From NCBI RefSeq assembly GCF_921293095.1, contig NC_060252.1, forward strand, positions 81,116,866 through 81,180,865: DNA of 64,000 nt, read 5' to 3'. A model generated the notes under the pieces. It saw nothing but the letters and a program-made list of their open reading frames with translations, did not search any database and had not been told where the DNA came from. Position numbers and translations under genes: made by a program. Of this stretch, positions 12,271 to 26,201 are shown one piece after another. The DNA comes from Ischnura elegans (Eukaryota > Arthropoda > Insecta > Odonata > Coenagrionidae). Every line of letters starts with the position of its first letter. Position 1 is the first letter of the stretch.

Positions 12271-12375
12271 GAAGCAAAAACCCAGTGCCGTTCTACAAAC
12301 TTTTATTTGCTATCGACTAGTTTCGACGGCTTTAGCGTCATTATCAAGGCAAACACTATGTTACATTATATATAA
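12271..12375 (-). mobile_element. Penelope-like element tail remnant
   Basis: On the minus strand it reads TTGATAATGACGC...GCCGTCGAAACTAGTCGATAGC. This is a helix-GAAA-CTAGTC arrangement, like the hammerhead-type motif in terminal regions of Penelope-like retroelements. The core is degenerate. Confidence 0.45.
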
Positions 12376-13934
12376 TTATTCTTATCAAATAAAGAAGAGC
12401 CATGGGGTGATATACACCTCACGCACCCTTTCCCGGGTTTAACAATTTAAACTATTGTCTAAAACGTTTCCAGTCTATAAATTAATTGCTTGCATTATTA
12501 AAATTAATAAGCGGTGGGCTCTTAAGTTTTAATTATCGCAGTTGCATTGCATTCTTGGATAATCATTCTATTATGTAATTGTGAGATCGCCACGGCTCGT
12601 AAAACGCTATTGTTACTGCCTACAGTTGGTAATACAAAGCATGCTATCCTGTTTCTTGACTACATTGACCGAAACGTTTTTGACTTTTTTGACGGTTTTG
12701 ACTATCAACGATATGGAAAGACTTAATTTCGAAGATCTTAAGACTTTCACAGATATAATGCAAAGGCATAATGTTACACTACAACGCAAATCCGTTTAAA
12801 ATACCCATGAACCTTTTCTAAATACTTCCGACTACTGACGGACTGTCTGATTCAAAAATAATTTCAAGGTGATTGCGACGAAATAATACAAAAAGTCATA
12901 TGATTGAACCCCTCTAAAATTGTCTAAAACCCTTGGAAAAACTGTCGTAAAACTAAATATTCTACCTATTACAGTCTTGCCAACTGCCTCTACGTCTCTA
13001 ATTTTTGTGGGAGTTTTGGGGTCAAAAATCGATGTTAATAAGAAATTTGAATATCGCGGACAAGCTTGTTGAGTCTTTACGTCAGCTATTAGTCTACACC
13101 TTGTAGTATTTCGAAAGCCTGGAAGCCAAGCACTGTTTGGCGTTCCTGGGACTAAATTTAAGTGGTTGGATATCACCGAAAAAAAGATCCTTAGGAAAGA
13201 AACGATTACCAAAAATAGTAAGAACTGCAGAATGACCCGGATCTTGTACCTAGATCCTCAGGTCAATAAAAACGATCATTGTTATTATACATTCCTGATT
13301 GAGGGAGGACCTTTTCCCTCCAAATGAGAAAGATAAAAGCATTGAAAATGTTCAAACACTTCAAAGAGTACAACCACAATGAATAAAAACAATAACCTTC
13401 ATGATCTATATTGTCTAAAGGCCTATTTACACAATACATTAACACGTACAAATTAGTGTCTAAAGGCATGAACATGAGAACACCAAAATACACCGTGCAA
13501 TCACCTAAATTGCAGGAATGAATGAACAGAAAATACTACCTCTTCTAATTAGGTTTGTGCATTTGTTCATGCTTTGTTCCAGTCCACCAAATAGATCATG
13601 CAGATGGTAACTTGTACAGGTTAATACATCCTATAACCAGGCCTTGATTCAGAAAAAAACCAGTGCGTTGGAAGATCCATGCACATCACACAGCAAATGG
13701 GGTACACATCAGCCACCATAGGTGCTGCTTATACAAATTAGGACTAATCACAATGGATAGGCAGGTAATCCTATTCCTGATAAGATGATTTAGAAAGAAA
13801 AGCTACCATAAAATCTGTTTTTTTTTGTGGTCATGCTACACCCACAGAAAGACTTCAGGATTCAAATAATTAAAAATCTCTGATATACCACACAATTGAG
13901 CGCTATTACATGACATTGAACTTTGAATGACCCA
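12376..13934. other. No gene recognised
   Basis: There is a 126-codon minus frame (13212-12832) with no recognised domain. Bases 13420-13620 resemble 18205-18320 (GGCCT.TTTACA..ATACATTAACA), an old dispersed repeat. Confidence 0.4.
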
Positions 13935-13990
13935 CCCAGATAACACGGCATTTGTATTACATCAATAATACACAAATAAAACGTGACCAA

Positions 13991-14262
13991 ATACATATGT
14001 GTAAGATGGAATACGATCGTATTACATCGGTATATTTCACGTAGAAGTGGTTCAAAAGTCCCTATGGATGTATGTATTCGTGCGTATTACAAATTGGAAA
14101 TCTGAATACCCATACATGAATTATACATATGTATACAATGGAATACAATCGTATTACGTCTGTATATTTCACGTAAAAGTGGCTCAAAAGTCCCTTAGGA
14201 TGTATGTATACATGCGTATTACAAATTGGAAATCTGAATATCCTTACATGTAATATACATAT
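13991..14262. repeat. 132-bp tandem duplication (2 copies)
   Basis: Units start at 13991 and 14123, each with GGAATAC.ATCGTATTAC, TATATTTCACGTA.AAGTGG and GCGTATTACAAATTGGAAAT. A third start at 14255 is cut short. The frames on both strands here are repeat artefacts. Confidence 0.8.
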
Positions 14263-15233
14263 GTATCTGCAGGCCCTCGTACACGAATTATACATATTGA
14301 TTTTCTGACCCACATCCACTTAATATCAATATGGATCAAACGGATGAATAAATATAAGGAAACCAGAACGTACAGATAATAAAACATTTATTCAAAGAGA
14401 AAAATAAAATAATACACACAAATAACAAGTGTGGCCATGAATATTGCTAACAAGCATTAAGGGCCAGCAAACAGTACGTGAAACTTAGTTTAAAAAAATG
14501 GCACAAAGATAAATCAAGTACAAACAATGGTTTGAGTTGGAAAATAGAAAAAAATGTTAGCACGGAACAAGCGTTGTAACCCATTGCACAAGAAGAAACC
14601 TGAATTCAGGAAACCAACTCTGCACCATTAGCCACTTTCTGAAAGGAGAAAAGAAGAAGTCAAGTTTAAAAGTCATGCAAAAATATATCTTTTTGTAAGA
14701 TCTGAATAGGAGCTCAAGGCCTTTCAATTTTATTTTTTTCAATTCATATAGGCAGTCAGTATTCTGTGAAGTCTGTAATTTTAGTACTAATTCTGTATTC
14801 TGAATGCAAATGAAAGTTTGGCTTCTCTGATAGATTCCAGACATAAGTTTTAAATTTTTTCATTTACCAATTATGTCGAGGTCCCTACTAGCACAGATTT
14901 GACCTTGTCCTTTGAGAAATCATATATTTTGGGGTTATGCTTTCATTTTACAAAATTAATAGCCTTTCTCTTAAGAAGAATGAGAAAAGATCATATGACT
15001 ACTTTTAAATATAAATTAACTAGGAAAACGTGAATCCATTGGTATGCTTATTTATTACATGATACTAATATATTACTACCATGATTTAGTAGCGGATGAC
15101 TCACACAGAAAAAATATAAACTTGTGATATCAAATTTTCAAACAAATAAATTTCATACATAACCGATAATTTCAGGCTTAACTTTAAGAAACCTCTCCAT
15201 TATGGTAAAAAAAAAATTTCCCTCAAAGCTTAC

Positions 15234-15295
15234 CTCGGTATTAACAATTCCACCTGGTCTTCTGGCTTTGCTTCGTCGTCTTTTCCGTAATCCAT
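15234..15295 (-). CDS. Putative first coding exon of an unknown gene
   Basis: The ATG has a good context (AGGAGGATGG) and starts MDYGKDDEAKPEDQVELLIP, followed by a consensus donor AG|GTAAGC at 15233. The composition is unlike the surrounding AT-rich sequence. A second frame through the same exon is also open (EEDGLRKRRRSKARRPGGIVNTE) and would join an acceptor near 14914. I cannot name the protein or find its other exons. Confidence 0.3.
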
Positions 15296-15971
15296 CCTCC
15301 TCTTGTCCAGGCCAAGCTATTTACATCGTCGCCTGCTGGGTATGCGCGAAAGAGCATGAAAAGAAAATTATAATTAATTAATTTGGCCCGTACGCACCTT
15401 TTTCTTACATATAATGACAAACTTTCGCATGAAAATTACGTATTTATCTTGTGTTAATAATAATGACGAAATGCACCTTGATTGACTGCATTTCAAGATG
15501 AAAGAAATATTACATTTTCTTTAAGGGAACCGATATTACACGACCAATACTTCTTATTCGTTAAATAATTAGAAGTAGAGGGCAAAACCGCTCGGAACCT
15601 CGAGGAATCTATTAGTGACAAGGCTACGCTGATAAGTCTACGGTCAAAGATGTTATGACTAAAGCATAGGATAACTAGGAATGCAAGAACTACAATACAG
15701 TAGGTTGTGGTAATAAACAGCGATAAAACAACTTACACGTGAACGAAAACATTCCTTAAACAATTTTTTCTGCTCTTAATTAAGAGAAGAAAAAATTTAA
15801 CTTCAGCCGCGAAGCACGGAATTACTATACGACGCATAATCTATTAATTTATACGTACAAGATTGACTTACTATGTTTTACCATATAACTTCAATGGAGA
15901 CCAGTCTCCTCGATACATAACTCAACAAAAAAGGAAAACAATAGCCAAACATAAACAATATAATTACCTCT

Positions 15972-16008
15972 ATTGGCGCAATGTGTTGACCACATTGCGC
16001 CAATAGTT
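15972..16008. repeat. Perfect 16-bp hairpin
   Basis: CTATTGGCGCAATGTG, then TTGAC, then its exact inverse complement. Function unknown. Confidence 0.7.
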
Positions 16009-16323
16009 GTATCCAAATATACTCAAATAACATAATTAATGTAGTCTATGTAGGCGTACAATACAATAAAAGATAAATCATACCTTACCTTAATAATCCA
16101 GTGACAGGAAACTGCTGGAGCTGGCTTGCACGAATCGCAATAACGTGTGGGATTGAAGCACATTTCCAGCAAAACATAGAGCACACCATCCACACGCACC
16201 GGTTATCGAGGATTAAAACACTATGTCAATTCTTCCAATAAGTATAATAATACAAACAAATATAAAATTAACTAAACATCAGTAGCTAGTTAATAACGGA
16301 TTTCCTTTTGTTTATTACCGTAG

Positions 16324-16454
16324 ATGCCGGAGGTCCTCCTACAGCACGTTCTCGTAGTCTCGAACGAAATGCCGAGGCCGAGGTTTACTGTCAACGAGAT
16401 TATAACTGTATCACTCCCACTCACTTCCCTAGCGACAGTGAGCCGCGGAATTGA
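16324..16454 (+). other. Putative terminal coding exon, unidentified
   Basis: A pyrimidine-rich acceptor (TTTGTTTATTACCGTAG) precedes a frame that reads AGGPPTARSRSLERNAEAEV and later ends at TGA. GC and codon use differ from the flanks. No partner exons or family recognised. Confidence 0.2.
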
Positions 16455-16894
16455 GAATTTAATTTTTTATCTAAACAGTTACATTAAAATATTGTTTAAA
16501 AAATCAAACTTCGCTTTTACTTTTGATCTGTGCAAGTACTATGTTTTGTATTTTTCATGTATTGTGAACCATTTTTCCATGTGTATATTTCGCGGATAGA
16601 AACTGAATTTTACATATGTAATACGTCTGTATTTCGCGTGCATTTACAAATTAACATAAATAGCCGCCATATTTACTACCCTTGCTCACATCGACCAGTA
16701 TATGATTTATTTTTAAGCTTTCTGGGTATAAATTCGAATGGATGAATGATCATTAAAATAGGGAAATCTGGCGTTTGCTGTGAACATATTATTTCTGGAA
16801 AAAATGTTTATGAACGTTTCGCAAGACGCCACGAAAATCTACCTCCCAAGTATTACAGGAAATATACATAATGTATATTTTGTGTATTTTTGAC

Positions 16895-17100
16895 CACATT
16901 TACATATGTATTTCCTCTGTATTCATACATATGTAAAAGTGGTACGTGTTACACGATAAATACATTTGTATTTTTGTGTATTTTTGACCACATTTACATA
17001 AGTATCAAAATTTCAAAATACACAAAAAATACAAATGTATTTATCGTGTAACAAGTGCCACTTTTACATATGTATGAATACAAAGGAAATACATTCAATA
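16895..17100. repeat. Long imperfect inverted repeat
   Basis: About 16901-16986 and 17018-17100 are inverted copies (TACATATGTA.., GTTACACGATAAATACA, TTTTTGTGTATTTT) around a spacer of about 30 bp. It could fold back. Confidence 0.7.
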
Positions 17101-17205
17101 ATACATATGTACTACAGATGTAATACATAACAAAAATATATATGTATGTGACCCATGAAAATACAATATATATACATATGTATATCCAAATGTGTGTTGT
17201 TGGGG

Positions 17206-19728
17206 CATTCAAGAGGACTCCATCACAGGAAGCCCGAAAACATGTGAAATAGGCTTTTTTTATGTTTCTGTTAGCTGCAAATTTTATTTGCTTGCTGTAA
17301 TTGATGGCAGAGTTGCAAAAAGTGGTATCCAATCCAGTCTGACTGTGGCCAAAGGAAGGAGCATCATGGTCACCGTTGTAAATCGTTTTTCTTTACAATG
17401 ATTTTGCGAGTTAGAGTTCTTGATTTAGTTTTTTCATGCTTCAGTGTTGAGACCTAACCACTGTTGTTCTGTACACTGGGTGTGATGGGGGCTGTGATAG
17501 TACAATCAGGAGTACCACCAAGTTGGGAATCCAGGATAAAAGCCAGTTAAAGCAAGGGTTTGTGATTCCCTTAGATGATTATGGCCACGGGGAATTATTT
17601 AAATTATTTTACCAAGCTGCGGACCAATCATGTAGATCTCTGTGTTTTGTGCACCGAATATTGAGGACCGGTCACAAGGATTTGCTTGTTTCCACATATG
17701 ATAACAAAACTTATTTTGCTTATTTTAATATAAATTACTTGTGCTTCCATTTACTTCTGGAGTATTTGCGAATGTGCTTTCACTTATTTAGAAAAGCATA
17801 CCATTAAAATTTTTAATTTTTAAGTAATTTTTAAATGAATGTACCTAATTCACTCCTACACATTAATAACATGCATGAATAGAATTTCTCTGAGTCGTAC
17901 CATGTGAAAATAACTCGGCTAAATATTACTTTTTCCTATGCAGTAACTCTATAAATTCTTCAGTTTTCTGAAAACATGAATTATATTTTTTTAGCTAACA
18001 AAGAAGAGCTATAATCAGATGGTTTTTCTTCAACCAGTGCTCATACAAAATCAATTTGTCGGTAATTCTCAGATCACTTAATGTATAGTGGTGTAAAGTG
18101 ATTAATGAAAACGTCATCACTGGATACATATTTTTGGCTGGCCTTAACACGAAACATGTTTTACGAAAAAATTACAAATCTGTGTAACATGCTGCATGTA
18201 ACATTATGTTAAGGCCTGTTTACATGATACATTAACATGTTCGAGTTAATGTCTGTTTGCATGAATGATTTTGCGGGCCGGGACGGAACATGTACAAATG
18301 CATGAACCAAATAAGAACAGGTTCTATTTTCTGTGCATCCTAATCCTGATGCTTTTGTACCATCTTAACACATTGCGTACCGGGGTAAGCTAATGTTTAG
18401 AATATAACTTTACCCAATCAAACGTTACGATTCATCAATTCATTATGAATAACGAACAACAACTGAAAACGTACTAACGAATACATATTGTTCGCTTTAA
18501 AATTGTTTAGGTTGACGAGTCTAAATGACGAGAATCTTCGTCATCCGTCCGGAACGTTCAGGGAAAAAATGACGAGAATTCTCCCCATCCGTACGCAATG
18601 TGTTAAAAGAGCCTCCATGCCTCCATGTTGTAGAAGTAAGGCTGCCATCTACCATAAGGACCCTTTGTAGTCACAACTGTTAAAATATTTGGCCCTATAT
18701 CGCTTGAGGTTACAACTGTTGAGAAAGTTATGCTGTGAAATGTTTATCAGGTCCACTTGGCCAGACCTGGTGCTATTATTTCAGACAATTCTTTAAGGAG
18801 GAATGGAATAATAATGCACACATTCCTGGGCTACCAGTGGGTTTACCTGCTCCTACTGCTCCCTCAACCCTGGACCCTGACACCCCTCGTGTCACTCGGC
18901 AGTCTGCAGTCTAGCCCAGGACCCTGTCCATAGCTGCACATTCTCCCATTGACAGTACACCGAATCCTATATATTCTATCCCTGTACAACAAGTTCCGAC
19001 AACCAGAGTGCTCCTTCCATCCGGACACTCCTTACAAATCCCATTACTACGTTTAAAGAGCTATTTGTATTCTGCTTAATTTAGTATCACCCTATGATTT
19101 TCAGCAGTGCATGTCAAATCATTAATAAAATTGATTTAAGCTCTCCCAAAAATTTGAAGAAGGGTGGTAGAGTGGTGTTTCAGATTTATGCTGGTAATGG
19201 AGATGTGTATGTTGGCAATGCTGATGTGTAGATGGTATTTTTCTGTATCCGGTTAGTGGAATAAAGATTGAGAACCTATAGAAACATAAGAGTTTGTTTG
19301 ATCCCTGAGAAGTATATTTAAGGGATGAGAGCAGATAGGTACATTACAAAAATAAAAGGAAGGTGTTTTAATATGTACTTTAAAAACACCTCGACAACCA
19401 TTAAATACATCCAAGAATCCACTCTTGGATAAATTTTTAGCAGTGACAGAAGAACCACATCTAATATTTGTAGAAAAATGACGCCAAAATTTACATCACC
19501 ACAATATAAACCGTGATAATCAAGTATCGCCATCATCTAATAGTATTTCAAGAGTTCCTTTCCAATGAGAGACCTCTTGCCAACTTCGTCAGTTGCCCTG
19601 AGGCCAATGCCTAAATCACTGATAAGAACATTCCACCACAGTGAGAGAGAGGGGGTAAGGGGTTCAAATCCCTCCACCCCTGTTTGGAAGAAAATTGTCA
19701 CGTAAAACCCTTCCTAATGCATCCACCT
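17206..19728. other. No gene recognised
   Basis: Contains a dispersed-repeat piece at 18205-18340 (GGCCTGTTTACATGATACA) and unremarkable open frames (17523-17807, 18488-18670). A proline-rich stretch near 18790-18915 is open (FFKEEWNNNAHIPGLPVGL) but unassigned. Confidence 0.35.
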
Positions 19729-19990
19729 CCGTAGGCGGATTTAGGAGGGGGTGGGGCGGGGGCACATGCTCCCCCCCCCCCAGACAAAGATAGACAAACA
19801 TTTTTGCATCGTTATCATTACGTCCGTTTTGTTTAGTGTATTGCGGACCCTCAATCATTTAATTTCATATTAAAATAAAGAGAATATTACGTAAGGTTAT
19901 TGTTATACTATCTTGTTTTTTAATCTCAAGTAAGAGAAGATCGTTTGCCTGTCAGACCTTCGTGCCCCCCAGAAAAATCCCGCCCCTGCG
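19729..19990. mobile_element. hAT-like MITE remnant
   Basis: Left GGCGGATTTAGGAGGG and right ATCCCGCCCCTG resemble the ends of MITE A (5560). There is a C-rich run at 19770-19779. The target duplication is not clear. Confidence 0.45.
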
Positions 19991-22900
19991 TGAAAACCAC
20001 TCAAAATTTAGCGCGTCATGTTCCGTTCCGGTCCACCAAAATCTTTCAACCATTCGCATTTTTAACAGAACGTGTAAATGAATAGGGAACTTGCATACAT
20101 TTCAGATATAATCAATAGCCCCAAAATTATATAAAAATATATGTTTGCATACCTCGGTGAAAGTTTTTTTTATTATTTTATGACGTGGTTTGCGATATTT
20201 AATGCATCAAAGTTCACGAGAATTTTCAAATGCAAGTGAGAAGCGAAAACGCCCGATGATTGGCTGGTAGAAAAGTGACGTCATAGTTCAGTACGAGGAG
20301 GCACGGCGGCACGGCCATAGTACTTGAATTGAATACATGCGACGGCGTGGTTATGATTCATTTATTGAAGTGCAGACGTATCGGAGTTGTTCATTGTGAC
20401 TTCAGGGCTATTATTTGATCTATTTCTCCTCCATTGAAAGCAATAGATTGCGTAAAGATGAAGGAATATGGTTATTCTGAGGCTGATCCTAGCAAGCTTC
20501 CTGTTACTGATTCCATCATGATAACAGGGTATTTTAGTGAAACTGTAGACTTCGTAGGCGCCGAAAGTCAATGCCAAGAAATGGAAAGGTAGCTGATGTG
20601 CATCTGAAATGTTTTATAGTTCATAACAAAGTGAGACTTGCGTATAATATTGGCGAAAGCGTATACCCATGTGAAATGTGTTTTGGCAGTCCGGTAGAGA
20701 GTCTTATGGTGAACTTATTTCCACATCGAAGCTGTCGATGATACTTTCAACTTAAAAATACCTTGCCTGGGGGGCGACAGGAAGCTCTGAGGAAGCCAGA
20801 CTATCAATGTTTCAATGTAGTAGCGATAATATAGACGAACCTCCAACACAATCTACCATCTTGTGACTCAAAAACCCCGAAGCCACTTCCTATTCTGCAG
20901 AAAGAATCGGTCAATCGCACTTCGATCTATATAATAAACGCAACGTCTTCAGGTGTTAATAAGTTACTTTTGTAATGAAGTCATTCCTAAATTAGCATTA
21001 AAATGTGAATGTTTTCCAAACAGAGTCTTTAATACATTTTGGGAGCTTTTCTCACGATATCTGAAACCTACTCTAAAGGCGAGCTCATCGTCATTGCGAT
21101 CGGTTGTCACTTAAAAATTCCGTATCGGAAATCCTAGAGGCATGACCTTCGACGATGACCATGATCACCTCCACTCTCACTATCACTGGAACCCGTGGTG
21201 AAAATATCATCCCAATCCTATTTCTATTTGGTTTTAACTGGGGAAAGAGCAACATAGAACTGCACATTCTTTGGGCAACATTGGGTTTGACTTTCCCTCA
21301 AACACCCCATTTCCCCTGTAGTGCACATCAGTCCTATCTTTATACGATGGCCTGACAACCTTTAAATGGATCCTTGGTTTATCCTGACAACCAACTAAAT
21401 GGAAATTGCTGATCCACACGTCTTCCTCTATCTCCACAGTTTCCAAATCAAGGGCCGCGGAACATTTTTCTAGTGACTCAACTTTTTCTGAAAAGCAAGC
21501 AACGGCGTAGAATAAAATCAAAGAATGCTGCGATTCATTTTTTGTGACCACCTCTGGATTCCATTCTTTTTCCATCTACAACTTGCTTTATCTTTCGGGG
21601 TAAACTATGGGACAAGATAATGTTTGAATATTTTCATTAATTTATAACTAAATAGAAGTTCTAAAAATACCGAAAAGCCATTTTATTAACCCGCACTGAT
21701 GAGTGTAAATTAATGTGGAGGATGAATGCTGTAGACGTAGTAGTTTTCCTTAGGTTGAGTTGCAAAGTTCATGAAGTTGACAAAACGGCTAATTTTTCGG
21801 TGCGCGGAGTCATTTATTGCACTGGCCGTGTCTACATTTTTCAATTTTTTTGTAATAAAATAAATCAGAATTTAGGATAAAATTTCCTTTAAAATGACGC
21901 ATAGTTCATTATTATAGCATGCAGTGAAGCCAGGATATAAATTTGCAAAGTACAGCGGCACATCATTTTGACGCCGACAGTAGAAGAAAACGCTGTCTTC
22001 TTGGCTGGCACTCGAATGCATGAGGATCAACATTGCTCTATATTTTCATATTTCCTCCCTTGATTTTAAACATCATGAAATTTTCTATATCCTTCCGTAA
22101 ATGAAATTGAACAAGTGCCATAAATAATTTGAGTCCATCGTAACCATCGAGAAAAACCTATCTCGATTTTTGTTGTGAAGTTCAGTTTTTATTCTACGGC
22201 GGCCGAATTATCGAAAAATCTCAGTTTCAAGTTATTCAGTCAATGAAATATGGAAATATCATTTATATTAAAGTTATCTTCGCTCACATAGCACACGGGT
22301 TTATCATTCCGTTTATTATACTCTTATTTTTCCGTAACGCTCATCCCGACAGACGGCATACATCGAGGCTTTTCTTCTAATTTTCTCCGTGGGAATGCAG
22401 ACGAAAATTTTTCTGGGGTGTTATTGCACAGAGGAACAATGCACCACTTGTAATTTTTCCTTACTTCACCCATGTTCTCCTTTAAACGCAACGTGGCTCG
22501 TCCAAACCTGCAGTTACTGGCTTACTGGGCTTGGATCTTGGACTCCTACTGAACTATGACGTCACGGCCAAAGATTAGTGGGGGCGGTATTTTTTAGCCC
22601 GCGAAACTCGGGAGACTTTTGGGAGTCATTTTCTAGTGTATAAACTGAATTTTAAGCGGAAAAAAGTATATTGCGGTACTAAGTGTTTACTGTAGTATAT
22701 CAGCATGCTGTTTATAAAAAGTATGCAATTTCCCTATTGTGAAACAGTCCACAATACATACACATGAACTTCTATATCTGATAACTGCATATACCGTAAT
22801 AGGTTGTAATCACCACTGGAATCTATTGGCATGTTGTCAAATGGCTGAAACATCTAACAAGACTACGGAAACCACCAAGATATGAAATGTGTTCATTTCC

Positions 22901-23429
22901 TTCTAATACTCAAAAGTTGACACAAATTACACTGTTTTAACTTTAACACAGGTATTCCAAACCCATGCTGTAGCAACAACCATTTTACACTCACAGTTCT
23001 CCCCGAATGTGTGCATTCAACAAGTGACAAAGCCACAACTCAGGTAGCTTAGCGGTGTAGCAAGCTAAACAGCAGCAAGCCGTAGAAAGCGCTTGAACCA
23101 CATTGACGCGGGAATTTCGAAACTTACAATAGTTGTGAGTGCAGTAGTTCGTGCAATTGGCAAGGAAAACTAGCGACTCGTGTTTCGTTTCCTGGTAAAG
23201 GAGCATTTTTCCACAACGATTTTTTCCATTTTCATTCATATGTATGGTAGCGTTTTGATGATGATCGATAGATGACGCTCGGTCTCAAAGTGTTGTAGAG
23301 CTTTCTGGCTACATGTCTGACTGAGAACTCGAATGATCAACCCGGTCAGTTCAATCGTGCGAATTTACACCTCAATTTGGTAGCTAATTTGCATTATGAA
23401 TGAACCAATGCTATTTCTTATATTTATTT
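19991..23429. other. No gene recognised
   Basis: Short unlinked frames only (20362-20577, 21155-21575, 22991-23239). None has a recognisable domain or convincing splice context. Confidence 0.4.
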
Positions 23430-24090
23430 CATCACTTTTTTATTATTGTTATTACACATTGCTGCAAGTAGACTTGCCTATGGTGGCAGCATTAGATGTA
23501 TACACATGAATAACAAATGTGTATCTATCTAATACAAAGTTTAGAAACAGAAAAGCCACCCATGGTAAAAAATAATACATTAATTCTAATCTCATACAAA
23601 TAATAATTGGACATTATCACCATAAACCAATTTCAAACAATCCATTAAATACATTAGTTCTAATATAATACAACTAACAAATGAACATTGGCCCAATTAA
23701 CCCAATTTCGCACTCTCCCTTTTAAACCACTATGTAATTAACCAATTAGTGATGAACACTTATTCCTAAAAAATTTCGCATTTGCATGGAAGATATTAAA
23801 AATAACTTCAGGTAGGTCATTCCACTCCTTTATTCATCTATGTAGGAAGGTTTTTTTCAAAATGTCTACTTGACAGATTAGAAAAAATGTCTCACATATA
23901 TTTTTTTCAAAAAACAATGTTATCCCCTTCATAGCAGTTCCCTTTTGGTAGCTATACATCCGAGGAATCGTTGTTCCCACTCTTGGTAAAGCCGGTATAT
24001 GCCCGATCGCCTGCAGTGTTTCCAGTCTCATTACTTTTCTCGCACACCTCGTATATGTACAATAACTTTCCAATTGCTTTTCTCAGGGCT
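23430..24090 (-). mobile_element. LINE 3' fragment on the minus strand
   Basis: The frame from 24073 reads RCARKVMRLETLQAIG...ILKKTFLHR and, past a stop, INEWNDLPEVIF, the usual C-terminal pattern of LINE reverse transcriptases (R.I..WN.LP..V). The 3' UTR ends in a simple AATAATAA-type tail near 23440. Confidence 0.6.
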
Positions 24091-26201
24091 TAATTTCACT
24101 TGGAATGCGCCGGTGTGGCATTCCAGCAATTAGCGTTTGTTGACCTAACTTTTGAGGCGCTGTTGGCATAGCTCAACTTCATGGTGATACAACTCTTGCC
24201 ACAAACTGGAGCTAATCTGCCATTTACTTATAGTTTTATGGTACCATCCACATTTTCATCGAAGTCTTCTATCATTTCTGAAAAGAGTCATGTGGTGAGA
24301 GGCTCCAGATTCCACAACTCTTCCCCTTCCTTTTCCCCAATCACCTTCACTTATAAAGCAAAAATATCAGATTCTGAACCTGTTATATAGTACCCATTCA
24401 ATTCAGTCTCAAGAATAACTGCTGAAAATAATCTTTCATGGGCACGTCATCCATCTTCTTTATTGTTGCTAGCTCTTCTTTCAATGTCATTAGGTGAAGC
24501 TATGAAAGTATGAGTCATAAACATGTTCAATAATAAAGTTCAATGTATCTACATAGCGATTTCTATGAGCATTTGACCAATCGTCAGTTTCATCTAAAGT
24601 ATCCATGTTCAGTAGGCCGGCCCTTATTTTTCAGAATTGCGAAAAGTTATGTTTTCCTGGTCTCAAAATGATCCAAATGAGGTTTATATTCACGTGTTAA
24701 AATTTGGTTACTTTAAAATAACGGCAACCCGTGCCCCAAGTACTAAGGACCCTCGATTGAGTTTTTTGGGTCCGAAAAAGTGCAATTCCTATGTAAAACG
24801 TTGAAATATAGGTCTTCGGGGCCGATTTTCTGTTTATTTTGACTTATCTCTAAGCGTTTAGGAGATATCGTCCGTCGTAATGCATTCCCCCCCCCCCCCC
24901 CCCCCCCCCCAGGGCGCCACCCTGCACAGCGGCACCGCTGAGGTACGGCCTGCACCACTTACTAGAGACTTCCCCTCAATCCCCTCCCCTCCCTCGACAA
25001 AGACTTAGCTCCCACTGGCAAGATCTAGGCTCTGAAGAAATGTGCTTCCCTTAGAAAGAATTTAGTTGCCATAACAATACTTCCAATCCAAGAGATCAAT
25101 TTATTTTCACTTTGTCCATGAGTTGCAGTACATATCAACCGAAATAAAATACATTTTAAGGGTATTTCTAATCTTTCACTGACACCCCATATTTGGCAAT
25201 TTAAGTGTGTTTGCGCAAGTTAGGGGTTGTGCTACGATGAAAATTCACAGTTGGTAATAAATTTTGAAAGCTCTCTTCCTTTTACGTGACTGCCTTAAAA
25301 TCTTGAATTAGTTTCACCCCTCTCACTGCACAATAATTTTCCACTTGATGACCACGAATAATTTGCAAATCGTTTTCGCATGTTCATCCCATTCTCGCAT
25401 GTGCACATCAAAGAATGCAATGCATATTTACAATGCAATAAATAGCTTTCTCGAATTAGTAATGACAAAATTTGGGATAGATACCTTAGTCATGTCTTTA
25501 TTTTTATATAATGCTTACTTCGGTGGATCATATTTTCCTTCACATGACCTCATACGGCGTATCACGTTTTTCTTTTCACACAATGAATGACAGGCCTACC
25601 AACTCCTCACTCATGCACCACAATTGGTTTGAACCTCTTTTGTGCTGCTTTCGCTATGTCCAGGTAAACACTTTCGTAATTAACAAGTCTTTTTAGGAAC
25701 TGCAGGTTGGGAGCAAATGCAGCACAAGGAGCGGAGAACCACATCTTTTCTTTCTTCTTGAATATATTGAAATCTATTCCACCAATAACTGCATTTCGTG
25801 CGCCTCTTTATTTGCGTAAGAACTAAGATATATCTAATGCCTATAACAGAGAGAGATATATCTAATAGATGCCTAAGAGGCATCCCCTACATTAACCATT
25901 TAGCCATTAACCCAACAGTTTCAAAAGGGTTCCAAAGTAGTTGGAAAGCAAATATTTTTCCCTGAGCATAAAGATGATCACATCTCCTGTCAACTCCACA
26001 ATTTGTCATGGCTTAGAACTCTTCTCGTAGGAAGCATTTACTTTGTTTATTTCTTTTAACCTTCTTTAAAACAGCATACCAGCATATCTTTTTTTTCATG
26101 TTGAAAACAAAATCAGCCTCTGGTTCTAGAAACCACTACAACTGACCCCTCTCACCTTCTATACCTTGGACAAACACATCTCAATTCTTTTCTTGTATCT
26201 A
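24091..26201. other. No gene recognised
   Basis: Includes the poly-C run (24887-24910) and scattered short frames (24181-24390, 25345-25883) without domains. Confidence 0.4.
24887..24910 (+). repeat. Poly-C run of 24
   Basis: An uninterrupted run of 24 C. Its length may be an assembly estimate. Confidence 0.9.

Larger units (their letters stand above)
13935..17205. mobile_element. Possible large DNA element with CCCAGATAACAC-type ends
   Basis: The left end CCCAGATAACACGG...ATTTG resembles the inverse of the right end (CAAATGTGTGTTGTTGGGG). Both subterminal regions are rich in TACATATGTA and TTTGTATT. The start also resembles the end motif CCCACATAGCA of the 35025 element. No transposase was found, so these may be separate repeats. 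Confidence 0.35.

Noticed and set aside
12832-13212. 126-codon minus-strand frame
   Set aside because: Long enough to notice, but no domain, no splice context and no repeat match; not called as a gene.
14047-14319. Open frames in both directions with repeated peptides
   Set aside because: Products of the 132-bp tandem duplication.
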